Below are positions 26,857 through 34,550 of a DNA stretch of 64,000 bases, piece by piece (within the stretch, counting starts at the first letter, position 1; each line of letters begins with the position of its first letter). Below the pieces are notes generated by a model that made no database searches, was not told the DNA's origin, and saw nothing but the letters and a program-made list of their open reading frames with translations. Origin of the DNA: Candidatus Thiobius zoothamnicola (GTDB lineage: Bacteria; Pseudomonadota; Gammaproteobacteria; Chromatiales; Chromatiaceae). A program made the translations under genes and the position numbers. The stretch lies in NCBI GenBank assembly GCA_030826945.1, contig JAPQLC010000007.1, forward strand, positions 38,681 to 102,680, written 5' to 3'.

Positions 26857-28224
26857 ATGTTCACTTCAAAAAATCGTATAGATGTTGTTGTCGTCGGCAG
26901 TGGTTTTGCTGGCCTGTCGGCGGCGATTGAGGCGGCCCAGGCGGGTTGTTGCGTGCATATGCTGGAGGAGCGGGATTTCTGCGGCGGTAATTCCTGGATT
27001 AGCGGCGGTGCCTTGGCGGCTATCGATACTGATAGGCAACGCCGTCATGGTATCGACGATTCAACTCGCCTGATGTTCGAAGATATGATGAATGCCGGGC
27101 GTTGTAATAATCCGCAATTGGTGAAGCTGGTTTGTATGCATTCGTTTGAAGTTTTGCAATGGTTAAGGCGAGACTTTGGCGTCAAATTCATGGACCGATT
27201 GGAGCAATTAGGTGGGCATTCTGCACCCCGTTGTCATAGTGTGGAAGAAATTCAGGGACGTAATATCATCAATCCGATGTTGGCGCGGGCAAGTCGTCTT
27301 GGGGTGAAGATTCACTTGCAAACCCAGATGGCCGGATTCACATATAGTGACGAGCACTTCATCACAGGCGTGGTATCGCATAAACCAGGAGCTGGCGCGC
27401 AAAATATTTATGCCAATAAAGCGGTGATTCTGGCGACTGGCGGTTTTAGCGGCGAGGCTGCTGAAGCGGATGATTTGTGTACCAGTTTGGATGGTTCTGG
27501 TTCTGAAGTGTTGCAAATTGCTGCGCAAGCCGGTGCTGAGTTGATTGATATGGAGCATCTGCAGATGCTGCCATGTGCTTCACCTGACGAACAAGGTCGC
27601 GGGGTTGCGCCAGTGTTCGCCAGTTACGTGATTTTTCCTTATGGCTTTATGGTTGACCCATCAACCGGCAAGCGTTTCACCAACGAATGGGCGGATCGTA
27701 AGACGCGCGCTGATGCCATGCGCGCATTGTCTTCATACCCTGTTGGCATTACGGATCAACGGGCGTTGGAAGTTGTTGGCGACATGGTTTACGACCATAT
27801 GGATGAAAATGTCACCCGTTGTTTTGATAGTTTGGAAGCGCTGGCGACATTTCATCAGCTTCCTTATGTCACTTTGCAGGACACCTTACGAACCTACAAC
27901 CGTTATGTTAAACAACGCTGTGATGCGGATTTCGGTAAATCTATTCCAGTAAAGGCTAGGCCGTTGCAAGCACCGTTTTATAGCGTGCGGCTGTGGCCCA
28001 AAGCCCATTCGACGATGGGGGGTATTCGTATTAGCCCGCAGGCTGAAGTACTGCACCAATCAGGTCAACCGATTCCACGTTTGTATGCGGCAGGCGAAGT
28101 GACCGGCGGGATTCACGGTATGTCGCGTCTGGGCGGTTGCGCTATCACGGAATGCTTGGTGTTTGGCCGTATGGCGGGACGGCAGGCGGCTATGCTAACG
28201 GATATAAAGGAGATGGATCGATGA
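26857..28224 (+). CDS. FAD-dependent reductase/dehydrogenase (fumarate reductase flavoprotein family)
   Basis: A 455-aa FAD_binding_2 protein. Rossmann motif VVVVGSGFAGLSAAIEAAQAG at the N-terminus, GGNSWISGGALAA, and the C-terminal substrate/FAD segment TMGGIRISPQAEVL, YAAGEVTGGIHGMSRLGG. This group includes fumarate and urocanate reductases and ketosteroid dehydrogenases, which move hydride between FAD and an activated C=C bond. No haem motif or signal peptide is seen, so it should be cytoplasmic. Start ATG 26857 (TTG 26842 would overlap the previous gene). Its stop overlaps the next start as ATGA. Confidence 0.8.
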   Translation: MFTSKNRIDVVVVGSGFAGLSAAIEAAQAGCCVHMLEERDFCGGNSWISGGALAAIDTDRQRRHGIDDSTRLMFEDMMNAGRCNNPQLVKLVCMHSFEVLQWLRRDFGVKFMDRLEQLGGHSAPRCHSVEEIQGRNIINPMLARASRLGVKIHLQTQMAGFTYSDEHFITGVVSHKPGAGAQNIYANKAVILATGGFSGEAAEADDLCTSLDGSGSEVLQIAAQAGAELIDMEHLQMLPCASPDEQGRGVAPVFASYVIFPYGFMVDPSTGKRFTNEWADRKTRADAMRALSSYPVGITDQRALEVVGDMVYDHMDENVTRCFDSLEALATFHQLPYVTLQDTLRTYNRYVKQRCDADFGKSIPVKARPLQAPFYSVRLWPKAHSTMGGIRISPQAEVLHQSGQPIPRLYAAGEVTGGIHGMSRLGGCAITECLVFGRMAGRQAAMLTDIKEMDR

Positions 28225-29210
28225 GCAAGCAGCGAGTTTGCCAACACCGCTTGTTTACTGATGGCCATAGCGTATTGGACGCTACGCTAAGGGATGCCGG
28301 TTATCTGAATAATTGGACTTTTTCCCGTGATGATATTTTCAGAGTCGTGAAACAGGTCGCCCAGGCTGGGGTGGAGGCGATTGAAATCGGTTATATCAGT
28401 GACAAACCGGATCGCTCTTTAGCGGCGTGTTGTGATGCTGATCTGTTGTATGCATTACGTGAGCAGGTTGGTGGTCTCACCAGCCTTGCTGTGATGATAA
28501 GCCTGGATGAAGCGAATCCAGATCGTTTATTCGCCAGTCGTCGCCAATGGCTGGATTTGGTGCGGATCCCTTGCACCCTTGAACAGCTGCCACAGGCTTT
28601 GCAGGTGGCAGAGGCCGCTGCCCGCCAGGGAGTTGCGGCCAGTCTTAATTTGGTGAATATCTCCACTTTGTTGCCGGAACAATTTATTGATGCCGCCCGA
28701 CAGGCCCAACAATCCGGGGTGGTGGATGTGTTTTATCTGGCCGATTCACGCGGTGCCTGCCGCCCAGAGGATGTTTTCTCCATAGTTGGCATCGTGCGTG
28801 AGTATTGGCAAGGTTTGTTGGGTTTTCATGCGCATGACAATACGGGGTTCGCCAATGTCAACCCGTTGATGGCGTTGAATGCAGGTTGCCAGCTCGTGGA
28901 TGGTACGGTGAATGGTTTGGGGTTGGGTAGCGGTAATACCAAGTTGCAGCATGCGATGAGTTTGGTGTTGCAGTATGAACCCGATAAACCTTACTGCTTT
29001 AAACCGTTGGATGAATTACGTGATTTTGATGCACCAATGCCAGTGGAGAAAAGCTATCTGTATTATTTGGTTGGGGCAAAAAACATTGCCCAGCTATGGG
29101 TAGAGCCATTGGTGGAGCGTTATGGCAACAAAGCGGCGCAGTATTTGCAAGGGATACCCCGTAAACCCTATACGCAACTGGAGCAAGTGATCCGGGAGAT
29201 TGAGGCATGA
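28221..29210 (+). CDS. DRE-TIM (HMGL-like) aldolase/synthase
   Basis: A 329-aa member of the DRE-TIM metallolyase family that includes 4-hydroxy-2-oxovalerate aldolase, HMG-CoA lyase and isopropylmalate synthase. The signature is VLDATLRDAGYLNNW (divalent-metal Asp), with the HxH metal pair in GFHAHDNTGFANVNP and GLGLGSGNTKLQ near the C-terminus. The DATLRD-xGY-NNW form is the branch seen in uncharacterised clusters rather than in the classical named enzymes. Coupled on both sides by 4-nt ATGA overlaps, so production is stoichiometric with its neighbours. Reaction direction and substrate are unknown. Confidence 0.78.
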   Translation: MSKQRVCQHRLFTDGHSVLDATLRDAGYLNNWTFSRDDIFRVVKQVAQAGVEAIEIGYISDKPDRSLAACCDADLLYALREQVGGLTSLAVMISLDEANPDRLFASRRQWLDLVRIPCTLEQLPQALQVAEAAARQGVAASLNLVNISTLLPEQFIDAARQAQQSGVVDVFYLADSRGACRPEDVFSIVGIVREYWQGLLGFHAHDNTGFANVNPLMALNAGCQLVDGTVNGLGLGSGNTKLQHAMSLVLQYEPDKPYCFKPLDELRDFDAPMPVEKSYLYYLVGAKNIAQLWVEPLVERYGNKAAQYLQGIPRKPYTQLEQVIREIEA

Positions 29211-29854
29211 GCGGGACATTGAGTCTTTCCGACCTTTCCCAGACTGATCTTCATCAATTGGATGTGGTGGACCGTTACACGCAATTTGCGCCGGTTTATA
29301 ACCAGTCGGTGGATGATTGGGGTTATCAGTGTTTCCGCACTTCGGCGGCGGCTCTGCGACATTATGTTCCGGCGGATCAATCCGTATTGGATGCTGGTTG
29401 TGGTACCGGTCTGGTTGGTCAAGCGTTGTCGGCATTGGGTTATGATGATCTTACTGGCATTGATATTTCACCGGAAATGCTGGCGCAGGCTGAGGCAAGT
29501 GGTTATTACCGGCAGGTGCGACGACAGGATCTGAGTCAGACACCGTATGGTTTTGCTGACAACAGTTTTGCTGGTGTTGCTTGTGTTGGCGTGTTTTCGT
29601 TGATTGCTGACCCGACGCCAGTGTTGCGTGAATTTTATCGACTGACGCGTTCACAAGGTTACTTGGTATTTACCCAGCAAGAGATGTTATTCGAGCAATA
29701 CGCTTACGGCGACATTCTGCGTGGTTTTGAGGAACGTGGCGAATTGCGCTGTGAAAGTATCAGTGAACCCGTGGTTTATTTGCCTAATCGTGAAGGCTAT
29801 GCCGATCGCAAGGTCATTTACTGCGTTTACCAAGTGACTAAGCGTAAGGCTTGA
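29207..29854 (+). CDS. Class I SAM-dependent methyltransferase
   Basis: A 215-aa Rossmann methyltransferase. Motif I is VLDAGCGTGLVGQAL (about residues 64-78), followed by LTGIDISPEMLAQA and a motif II/III region DNSFAGVACVGVFSLI. It starts inside the stop of the DRE-TIM gene (ATGA) and ends 3 nt before the dehydrogenase homologue. The substrate is not predictable; its place in a chain of carboxylate enzymes suggests a small-molecule O-, N- or C-methylation. Confidence 0.82.
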   Translation: MSGTLSLSDLSQTDLHQLDVVDRYTQFAPVYNQSVDDWGYQCFRTSAAALRHYVPADQSVLDAGCGTGLVGQALSALGYDDLTGIDISPEMLAQAEASGYYRQVRRQDLSQTPYGFADNSFAGVACVGVFSLIADPTPVLREFYRLTRSQGYLVFTQQEMLFEQYAYGDILRGFEERGELRCESISEPVVYLPNREGYADRKVIYCVYQVTKRKA

Positions 29855-29857
29855 ACC

Positions 29858-30823
29858 ATGAAGAAATGTTTGGTGCTTAATAACCGTGAACCGATTCCTG
29901 AAGATCATCTGAATGATTTGAGCGGTCAATTGGAAATCGTTTGGTATCAAAAAACTGACCCTGTTTTCTCATTGGATAAAGCGGTCGCGGAACATCCTGA
30001 CACCCGTCTTATCATCACTACCTATATGGATCTGACGGCGGATTATCTACGGCGGATGCCGCAATTGGAGGCCATTATCGCCACCACGATTTCTACCCAT
30101 TTCATCGATTCCGGGTATTGTCGTGAGCAAGGCATTCAGATTCTCAATACGGAGAACTATACGGGTTCTTCGGTGGCGGAACATGCGGTGGCGTTGATGA
30201 TGGCGGGGATGCGCAAAATTCCGTCTATCGACCACGAAGTACGGTGCGGTAATACGGATTGCTTTGATTTTCCTGGTGCGGAACTGGCAGGAAAGACAGC
30301 AGGCATTATTGGCTTTGGCAATATCGGCAGCTATATTGCGCAGCTACTCAGCGGATTCAACCTGCGTTTGCAATATTACAATCGCTCGTTATGTGAAAGC
30401 CAGATTGCTGAACAAGTCGAACTGAACAGTTTATTGCAAACTTCTGACATGGTGTTTCTGGCGACGCCGCTGAATAATGATTCGCATCATATGATTAATG
30501 CGAGCGCGCTCAAGCGTATGAAACCGACTGCTTTGCTAGTCAATATATCGCCGGATGAGGTGATGGATATGGCAGCGGTGCGTGACGCTTTGCATGCTGG
30601 CGACATTGGCGGTGCGGCGCTGGATTTATTGGTGGTGGACTTCTTTCTGGAAACGCCCAACACCGTGCTGACTTCGCGCCGGGCTTGGTATACCAATGAG
30701 TGTTTTAACCGCCGTATTCAGCAGTGGAAGAGAACCTTGCAGAATTACTTGTTGGGGCAAAGGCAGGAGAGCCTGGTGGGGCTGGATTTTGTCCCCATCA
30801 GGGATTATGCAAAACAGAGTTAA
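29858..30823 (+). CDS. D-2-hydroxyacid dehydrogenase-family protein lacking catalytic Arg and His
   Basis: A 321-aa protein with the two-domain fold of D-isomer-specific 2-hydroxyacid dehydrogenases. The NAD site AGIIGFGNIGSYIAQ is intact (about residue 150). The usual catalytic Arg in N-x-x-RG is replaced: the block reads LVNISPDEVMD (about residue 228). The catalytic His region, normally TPH, reads TSRRAW (about 272), while a Glu in FFLETPN is kept. It may be a non-catalytic NAD-binding protein, or an enzyme with different chemistry. Gap to the preceding gene 3 nt, to the next 25 nt. Confidence 0.78.
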   Translation: MKKCLVLNNREPIPEDHLNDLSGQLEIVWYQKTDPVFSLDKAVAEHPDTRLIITTYMDLTADYLRRMPQLEAIIATTISTHFIDSGYCREQGIQILNTENYTGSSVAEHAVALMMAGMRKIPSIDHEVRCGNTDCFDFPGAELAGKTAGIIGFGNIGSYIAQLLSGFNLRLQYYNRSLCESQIAEQVELNSLLQTSDMVFLATPLNNDSHHMINASALKRMKPTALLVNISPDEVMDMAAVRDALHAGDIGGAALDLLVVDFFLETPNTVLTSRRAWYTNECFNRRIQQWKRTLQNYLLGQRQESLVGLDFVPIRDYAKQS

Positions 30824-30848
30824 TTGATAATGTTAAGGGAAGAGTATT

Positions 30849-31958
30849 ATGCGTATTAAAAAGGTTTCGCTATATCGATTGGAAGCGCCGATGATGTGCG
30901 GTCGTTTTCCTTGCTCGCTGGAACCGGGGGTTGAGCAAGCGGAAGTGGTTGTCACTCGCGTGGAGACTGAATGTGGATTGGTCGGCTATGGCGAGTCGGG
31001 TGCAGTGGGCGGTTACCCGAATTATTCTCCTGGCATTCTTTTTAGCAGCGCAGAATTAATTAAGCGTCATTTGATCGATAAAGATCCGCGCCATCTTAAT
31101 GCCATCCAACAAGCGATGGCTTTGATTGACGGCCATGGAGCCATCAAGTCAGGTTTTGATATGGCTTGTTGGGACATTCTGGGCAAGTCAATGGATAAGC
31201 CGATATATGAAGTTTTGGGCGGAAAACTGATGGATAGCGTTCCCTTGTTCCGTTCTCTTCCGACCGAAGCGCCGGAAGATATGGCGCAATCCGTCAGGGA
31301 CTGGCGCAGCGAAGGCTACCGTATGTTTCAGCTACATGTAGGGCATGGCGATATTCAGGCTGATTTGCAGCGTATTTCTGGCGTGCTTTCTCAACGTCAG
31401 GAGGATGAGTCCTACACGGTGGATGTGGCGGGTCATTGGCGTGTGGATGAGGCGCTTTATATCCTGAACAAAGTACGCGATCTGGACTTTACGATTGAGC
31501 AGCCATGTTGGACTGTGGAAGATTGCATGTCGTTGCGTACGCGCATCAATTTCCCCATGAAACTGGATAACAGCTTAAATAGCGTACAAGATGTTTTGCG
31601 CGCCTATGCGAATCATGCTTGTGAGAGCATTGCGCTTAAGATCAATAAGATAGGCGGAATATCTGCAGTAAGACTTGCTCGTGATTTAGCCACGGTTGGT
31701 GGCATGGGGATTACCTACTGTACGCAATGGGGCACGGAAATTACTTCGGCGGCACTGACGCATCTGGGTATGACGACCCATCCTAGCCGTTTGATTAGCA
31801 GTGTTGACATTCATAACTATTCGTCTGTCAGCGTGGCGGCAGATGATTCGCTTGTGGTTGCTAATGGAAAGATGTGGTTTTCCGACGATAAACCGGGTTT
31901 GGGCATTACTGTTGATGATGCCGCGTTAGGCGAGCCTGTTTATGTCATTAAGTGCTGA
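30849..31958 (+). CDS. Enolase-superfamily protein (mandelate racemase/MLE type), altered active site
   Basis: A 369-aa enolase-superfamily protein with N-terminal capping domain and barrel. Metal ligands appear kept: Asp in YTVDVAGHW (about 190), Glu in TIEQPC (about 215) and Asp in MKLDNSL (about 239); a Lys follows in LKINKIGG (about 262). The KxK motif after the second barrel strand, which supplies the general base in most relatives, reads QLH within FQLHVGHGD (about 160). The closest overall look is the hydroxyproline-dehydratase/betaine-epimerase branch, but the missing Lys makes the reaction uncertain. AAGGGAAGAG lies upstream of the ATG. Confidence 0.77.
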   Translation: MRIKKVSLYRLEAPMMCGRFPCSLEPGVEQAEVVVTRVETECGLVGYGESGAVGGYPNYSPGILFSSAELIKRHLIDKDPRHLNAIQQAMALIDGHGAIKSGFDMACWDILGKSMDKPIYEVLGGKLMDSVPLFRSLPTEAPEDMAQSVRDWRSEGYRMFQLHVGHGDIQADLQRISGVLSQRQEDESYTVDVAGHWRVDEALYILNKVRDLDFTIEQPCWTVEDCMSLRTRINFPMKLDNSLNSVQDVLRAYANHACESIALKINKIGGISAVRLARDLATVGGMGITYCTQWGTEITSAALTHLGMTTHPSRLISSVDIHNYSSVSVAADDSLVVANGKMWFSDDKPGLGITVDDAALGEPVYVIKC

Positions 31959-32032
31959 ACGATACAAGTGATAAAAGCGGGAGATATGTTCAGAGATTGA
32001 TTCATCATGCTTTTGTCTGAGGAGCAATATTG

Positions 32033-32803
32033 ATGAGTAACGGGTACTACGATGAAGTTGCCGCTTCCAACCAAGAACTCATAGCGCAAACGCGTGATAT
32101 GGTTAAGCAACGTCAGGAAGTGATCGCACAATTGTCTTTGAAGATTGGTGAGTCGGTTTTGGATGTTGGCTCAGGTAGTGGGATTCTTGTCCGGGACATG
32201 CTTGGTAAGGTGGGAAATTCCGGGGTAGTGGTGGGTGTCGATACTTCCGGGCCAATGATCGCTATGTCTCGGGAACTGTATCCTGAGGCATCGTTCCGTA
32301 AAGGCGACGCATCGTCTTTGCCTGTAGAATCGGGAGTATTTGATGCGGTTACCGCAAATCAGGTGCTTTGCTTTTTGCCTGATGTGGAGTCCGCACTCGT
32401 CGAGATGCATCGGGTGCTTCGCCCCTCCGGTCGATTAGTGATACTCGATACAGACTGGGATACGTTACTTTGGAATTGCTGTGATCAAGCACTTCTCAAC
32501 GCAGTGGTTTCCGAACTCACGAGTCCCTATGTATCGAGAAATATACCTCGGACTTTATCCCGCCAGCTTGAGTCAGTTGGTTTTGAGCTTGTCGAACGGA
32601 AGGCTTTCCCGATAGTCAACTGGGAGTTTAGTGATGAATCTTATTCTGGACGAGTATCTTCATTTTTACCGACTCGTGAAGACGGACAGCAGGATCAAAT
32701 TGACTTGAGATCCATGTGGAGGGATGAAATGGCCGGGATGGCGACCAAGGGTGAGTACTTGTTCTCGCTAAACCGATACATTTTTTCGGCGAGGAAGCGG
32801 TAG
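32033..32803 (+). CDS. Class I SAM-dependent methyltransferase (UbiE/ArsM-like)
   Basis: A 256-aa methyltransferase. Motif I VLDVGSGSGILVRDML (about residues 42-57), GVDTSGPMIAMSRE, then DAVTANQVLCFLPDVESAL and EMHRVLRPSGRLVILDTDWD, the pattern of UbiE/ArsM-type enzymes. GAGGAGC lies upstream; the ATG at 32033 is preceded by an in-frame TTG. It is separated from the enolase-like gene by 74 nt, so it is the last and most loosely attached member of the cluster. The three Cys of ArsM are not evident, which argues against arsenite methylation. Confidence 0.78.
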   Translation: MSNGYYDEVAASNQELIAQTRDMVKQRQEVIAQLSLKIGESVLDVGSGSGILVRDMLGKVGNSGVVVGVDTSGPMIAMSRELYPEASFRKGDASSLPVESGVFDAVTANQVLCFLPDVESALVEMHRVLRPSGRLVILDTDWDTLLWNCCDQALLNAVVSELTSPYVSRNIPRTLSRQLESVGFELVERKAFPIVNWEFSDESYSGRVSSFLPTREDGQQDQIDLRSMWRDEMAGMATKGEYLFSLNRYIFSARKR

Positions 32804-32913
32804 AAGCAACGACATTCGTTAGAACCAAGGTTTTTGGTTAATCAATATCTTTGGGGCTGATTCCTTGAAGCTCTGCTGTAGGGTTGTTCATTATATTGGT
32901 GAGGATGAAGGTT

Positions 32914-33783
32914 ATGGAGAAAAGGACGGTTGAATTTGATTCTGCGGAATCGCGTATTTCAGCGAATTTATATTTACCCGAAGCGCATGTGGCTGGCGCA
33001 CCGGCTATTTTACTCTGCCATGGATTCGCTGGGGTGAAGGAGATGTTGTTACCAGCATTTGCTGAGCGTTTCGCGGAAGCGGGTTATGTCGCCATGACAT
33101 TTGATTATCGCGGCTTTGGTGGGAGTGAAGGTGATCCGGGGCGTTTGGAGCCGGTTTTGCAGATTGAAGATATTCAACATGCGATCACTTTTCTTGCTCA
33201 ATGCTCCGCCGTGGACCCGAACCGTATAGCACTCTGGGGCACATCTTTCGGCGGTGCCAATGTATTGATGGTGGCTTCTGAAGATATGCGCGTAAAAGCG
33301 ATATCGGTGCAATTAGCCTTTGCGGATGGAGAGCGGGTCATTACGTCCGCTATGTCTCAAGACGAGAAAAGCAAATTACTGGATACGCTTGCAAAGCTTA
33401 AATTAAAGAAGGAAAAAACAGGCAAGGACATGATGGTGCCTATCATCAAAGTGTTAAGCGATGAGCAATCAAAGTTGTTTTATCAACAAAATGTTGAAAG
33501 ATATCCCGCCCTCAAAGCGAAAATCCCTTTCCTGACAATCGCTGAGGTTCTGCAATATAAACCTATCAATGTCGTTGCTCAGATTAAAGTGCCGATGTTA
33601 ATTGTTGCGGCTGTGGATGATGACGTGAATCCTGTGTCTGAATCCCATGCTTTATTTGCAGCGGCGAATGAGCCGAAAGCATTATTGGAGCTTGAAGGCG
33701 TCACTCATTATGAGGTTTATGATGGATCGGCCTTCGAGCAAGTCGTGAATAAGCAACTGGACTGGTTTAAGCATCATCTCTGA
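32914..33783 (+). CDS. Alpha/beta hydrolase
   Basis: A 289-aa serine hydrolase. Oxyanion region LLCHGFAGVKEM, DYRGFGGSEG, nucleophile elbow ALWGTSFGGANVL (Ser in GTSFG, about residue 113), Asp in VAAVDDDVNP and His in EGVTHYEVYDG. ATG 32914 is preferred because AGGATGAAGG lies just upstream; 32905 is possible. A decayed copy of its first 90 bases lies after aspS at 25716, so it was probably next to aspS before the enzyme cluster came between them. Its role in that cluster is therefore doubtful. Substrate unknown. Confidence 0.83.
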   Translation: MEKRTVEFDSAESRISANLYLPEAHVAGAPAILLCHGFAGVKEMLLPAFAERFAEAGYVAMTFDYRGFGGSEGDPGRLEPVLQIEDIQHAITFLAQCSAVDPNRIALWGTSFGGANVLMVASEDMRVKAISVQLAFADGERVITSAMSQDEKSKLLDTLAKLKLKKEKTGKDMMVPIIKVLSDEQSKLFYQQNVERYPALKAKIPFLTIAEVLQYKPINVVAQIKVPMLIVAAVDDDVNPVSESHALFAAANEPKALLELEGVTHYEVYDGSAFEQVVNKQLDWFKHHL

Positions 33784-33856
33784 TTGCCGGGTTGTTTTGT
33801 TTAGTGGGAAATGGTTAGGTATTCCGATCATTTTATTTTGACCAGGCAGGCGGCGG

Positions 33857-34069
33857 ATGCAGAAGAAAGAATCCAAGAACCTCAGTTTCTTGCAAACCAT
33901 GTCCAGTGTGTTGGCGTCCTTCATTGGGGTGCAGAGCAACGCCAAACGTGAGCGTGATTTCACCCATGGCAAGGCCAGCAGTTTCATTTTGGTTGGCTTG
34001 TTGTTGACAGTCGGTTTTATATTGGCTGTGTTGGGCGTAGTGATGTTGGTGATGCATTTCGCAACATGA
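33857..34069 (+). CDS. DUF2970 small membrane protein
   Basis: A 70-aa protein with the DUF2970 pattern: a soluble start, VLASFIGVQSNAKRERDF, and one C-terminal membrane span (FILVGLLLTVGFILAVLGVVML). Function unknown; the family is widespread in beta- and gammaproteobacteria. It is convergent with the pilin gene at 34104. Confidence 0.8.
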   Translation: MQKKESKNLSFLQTMSSVLASFIGVQSNAKRERDFTHGKASSFILVGLLLTVGFILAVLGVVMLVMHFAT

Positions 34070-34103
34070 GTTCATCGGCGCGTGAGCCATGCCAACGGGT
34101 GGC

Positions 34104-34535
34104 TCACCAGCAGTCCGGGTTTGCTGTTTCATCCGCAGTTTGCGCGCTTTTTACGCCTTGTTGATTCAGGTTGAAAAGTCGGCAGTCGCTATCATCTTTC
34201 TGTAAGCCGGTCGCTGTGGCGGTCGCCTGATAAGTTTGGTTGTCATCATCATTGGTGATCACCAACCTGTAATAGCCGTTGGCGGATTGACCGGCCTGTA
34301 AGGTTGGAGGCAATGCTAATGCTGTCAGGTCAATTGTGTAGGCGTTCTGCCTGGCGTAGTGTTGTTCCTGAGCCAGTGCGATCTGATGGAGTGCGGCGTA
34401 GGCATCGGCGCGGCGTGAATGTCGGATTTGTTGGTCATAGAGCGGATAGGCGAGGGTGGTGAGTATCGCCATAATCGCCAAAGCGATAATGATTTCAATA
34501 AAAGTCAGTCCACTGGTTTTGACGGTTATTGGCAT
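34104..34535 (-). CDS. Type IV pilin / minor pilin, PilE-like
   Basis: A 143-aa prepilin. The leader MPITVKTSG is cut by PilD before LTFIEIIIALAIMAIL (Glu5 of the mature protein is present), followed by the hydrophobic N-terminal helix and YPLYDQQIRHSRRADAYAAL. The globular part has two Cys near the C-terminus (DSDCRLF and NPDCW) that would form the D-loop disulfide. Placed 15 nt after the PilY1-like gene on the same strand, as in pilY1-pilE operons; fimT, pilV, pilW and pilX are missing upstream. It is probably a minor pilin. Confidence 0.85.
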   Translation of the reverse strand: MPITVKTSGLTFIEIIIALAIMAILTTLAYPLYDQQIRHSRRADAYAALHQIALAQEQHYARQNAYTIDLTALALPPTLQAGQSANGYYRLVITNDDDNQTYQATATATGLQKDDSDCRLFNLNQQGVKSAQTADETANPDCW

Positions 34536-34550
34536 GTGGTTTGTTCCATG

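Noticed and set aside
32914..33783. Alpha/beta hydrolase as the eighth member of the enzyme cluster
   Set aside because: Its decayed twin next to aspS indicates that it belonged to the chromosome before the cluster, and it has a separate start region.
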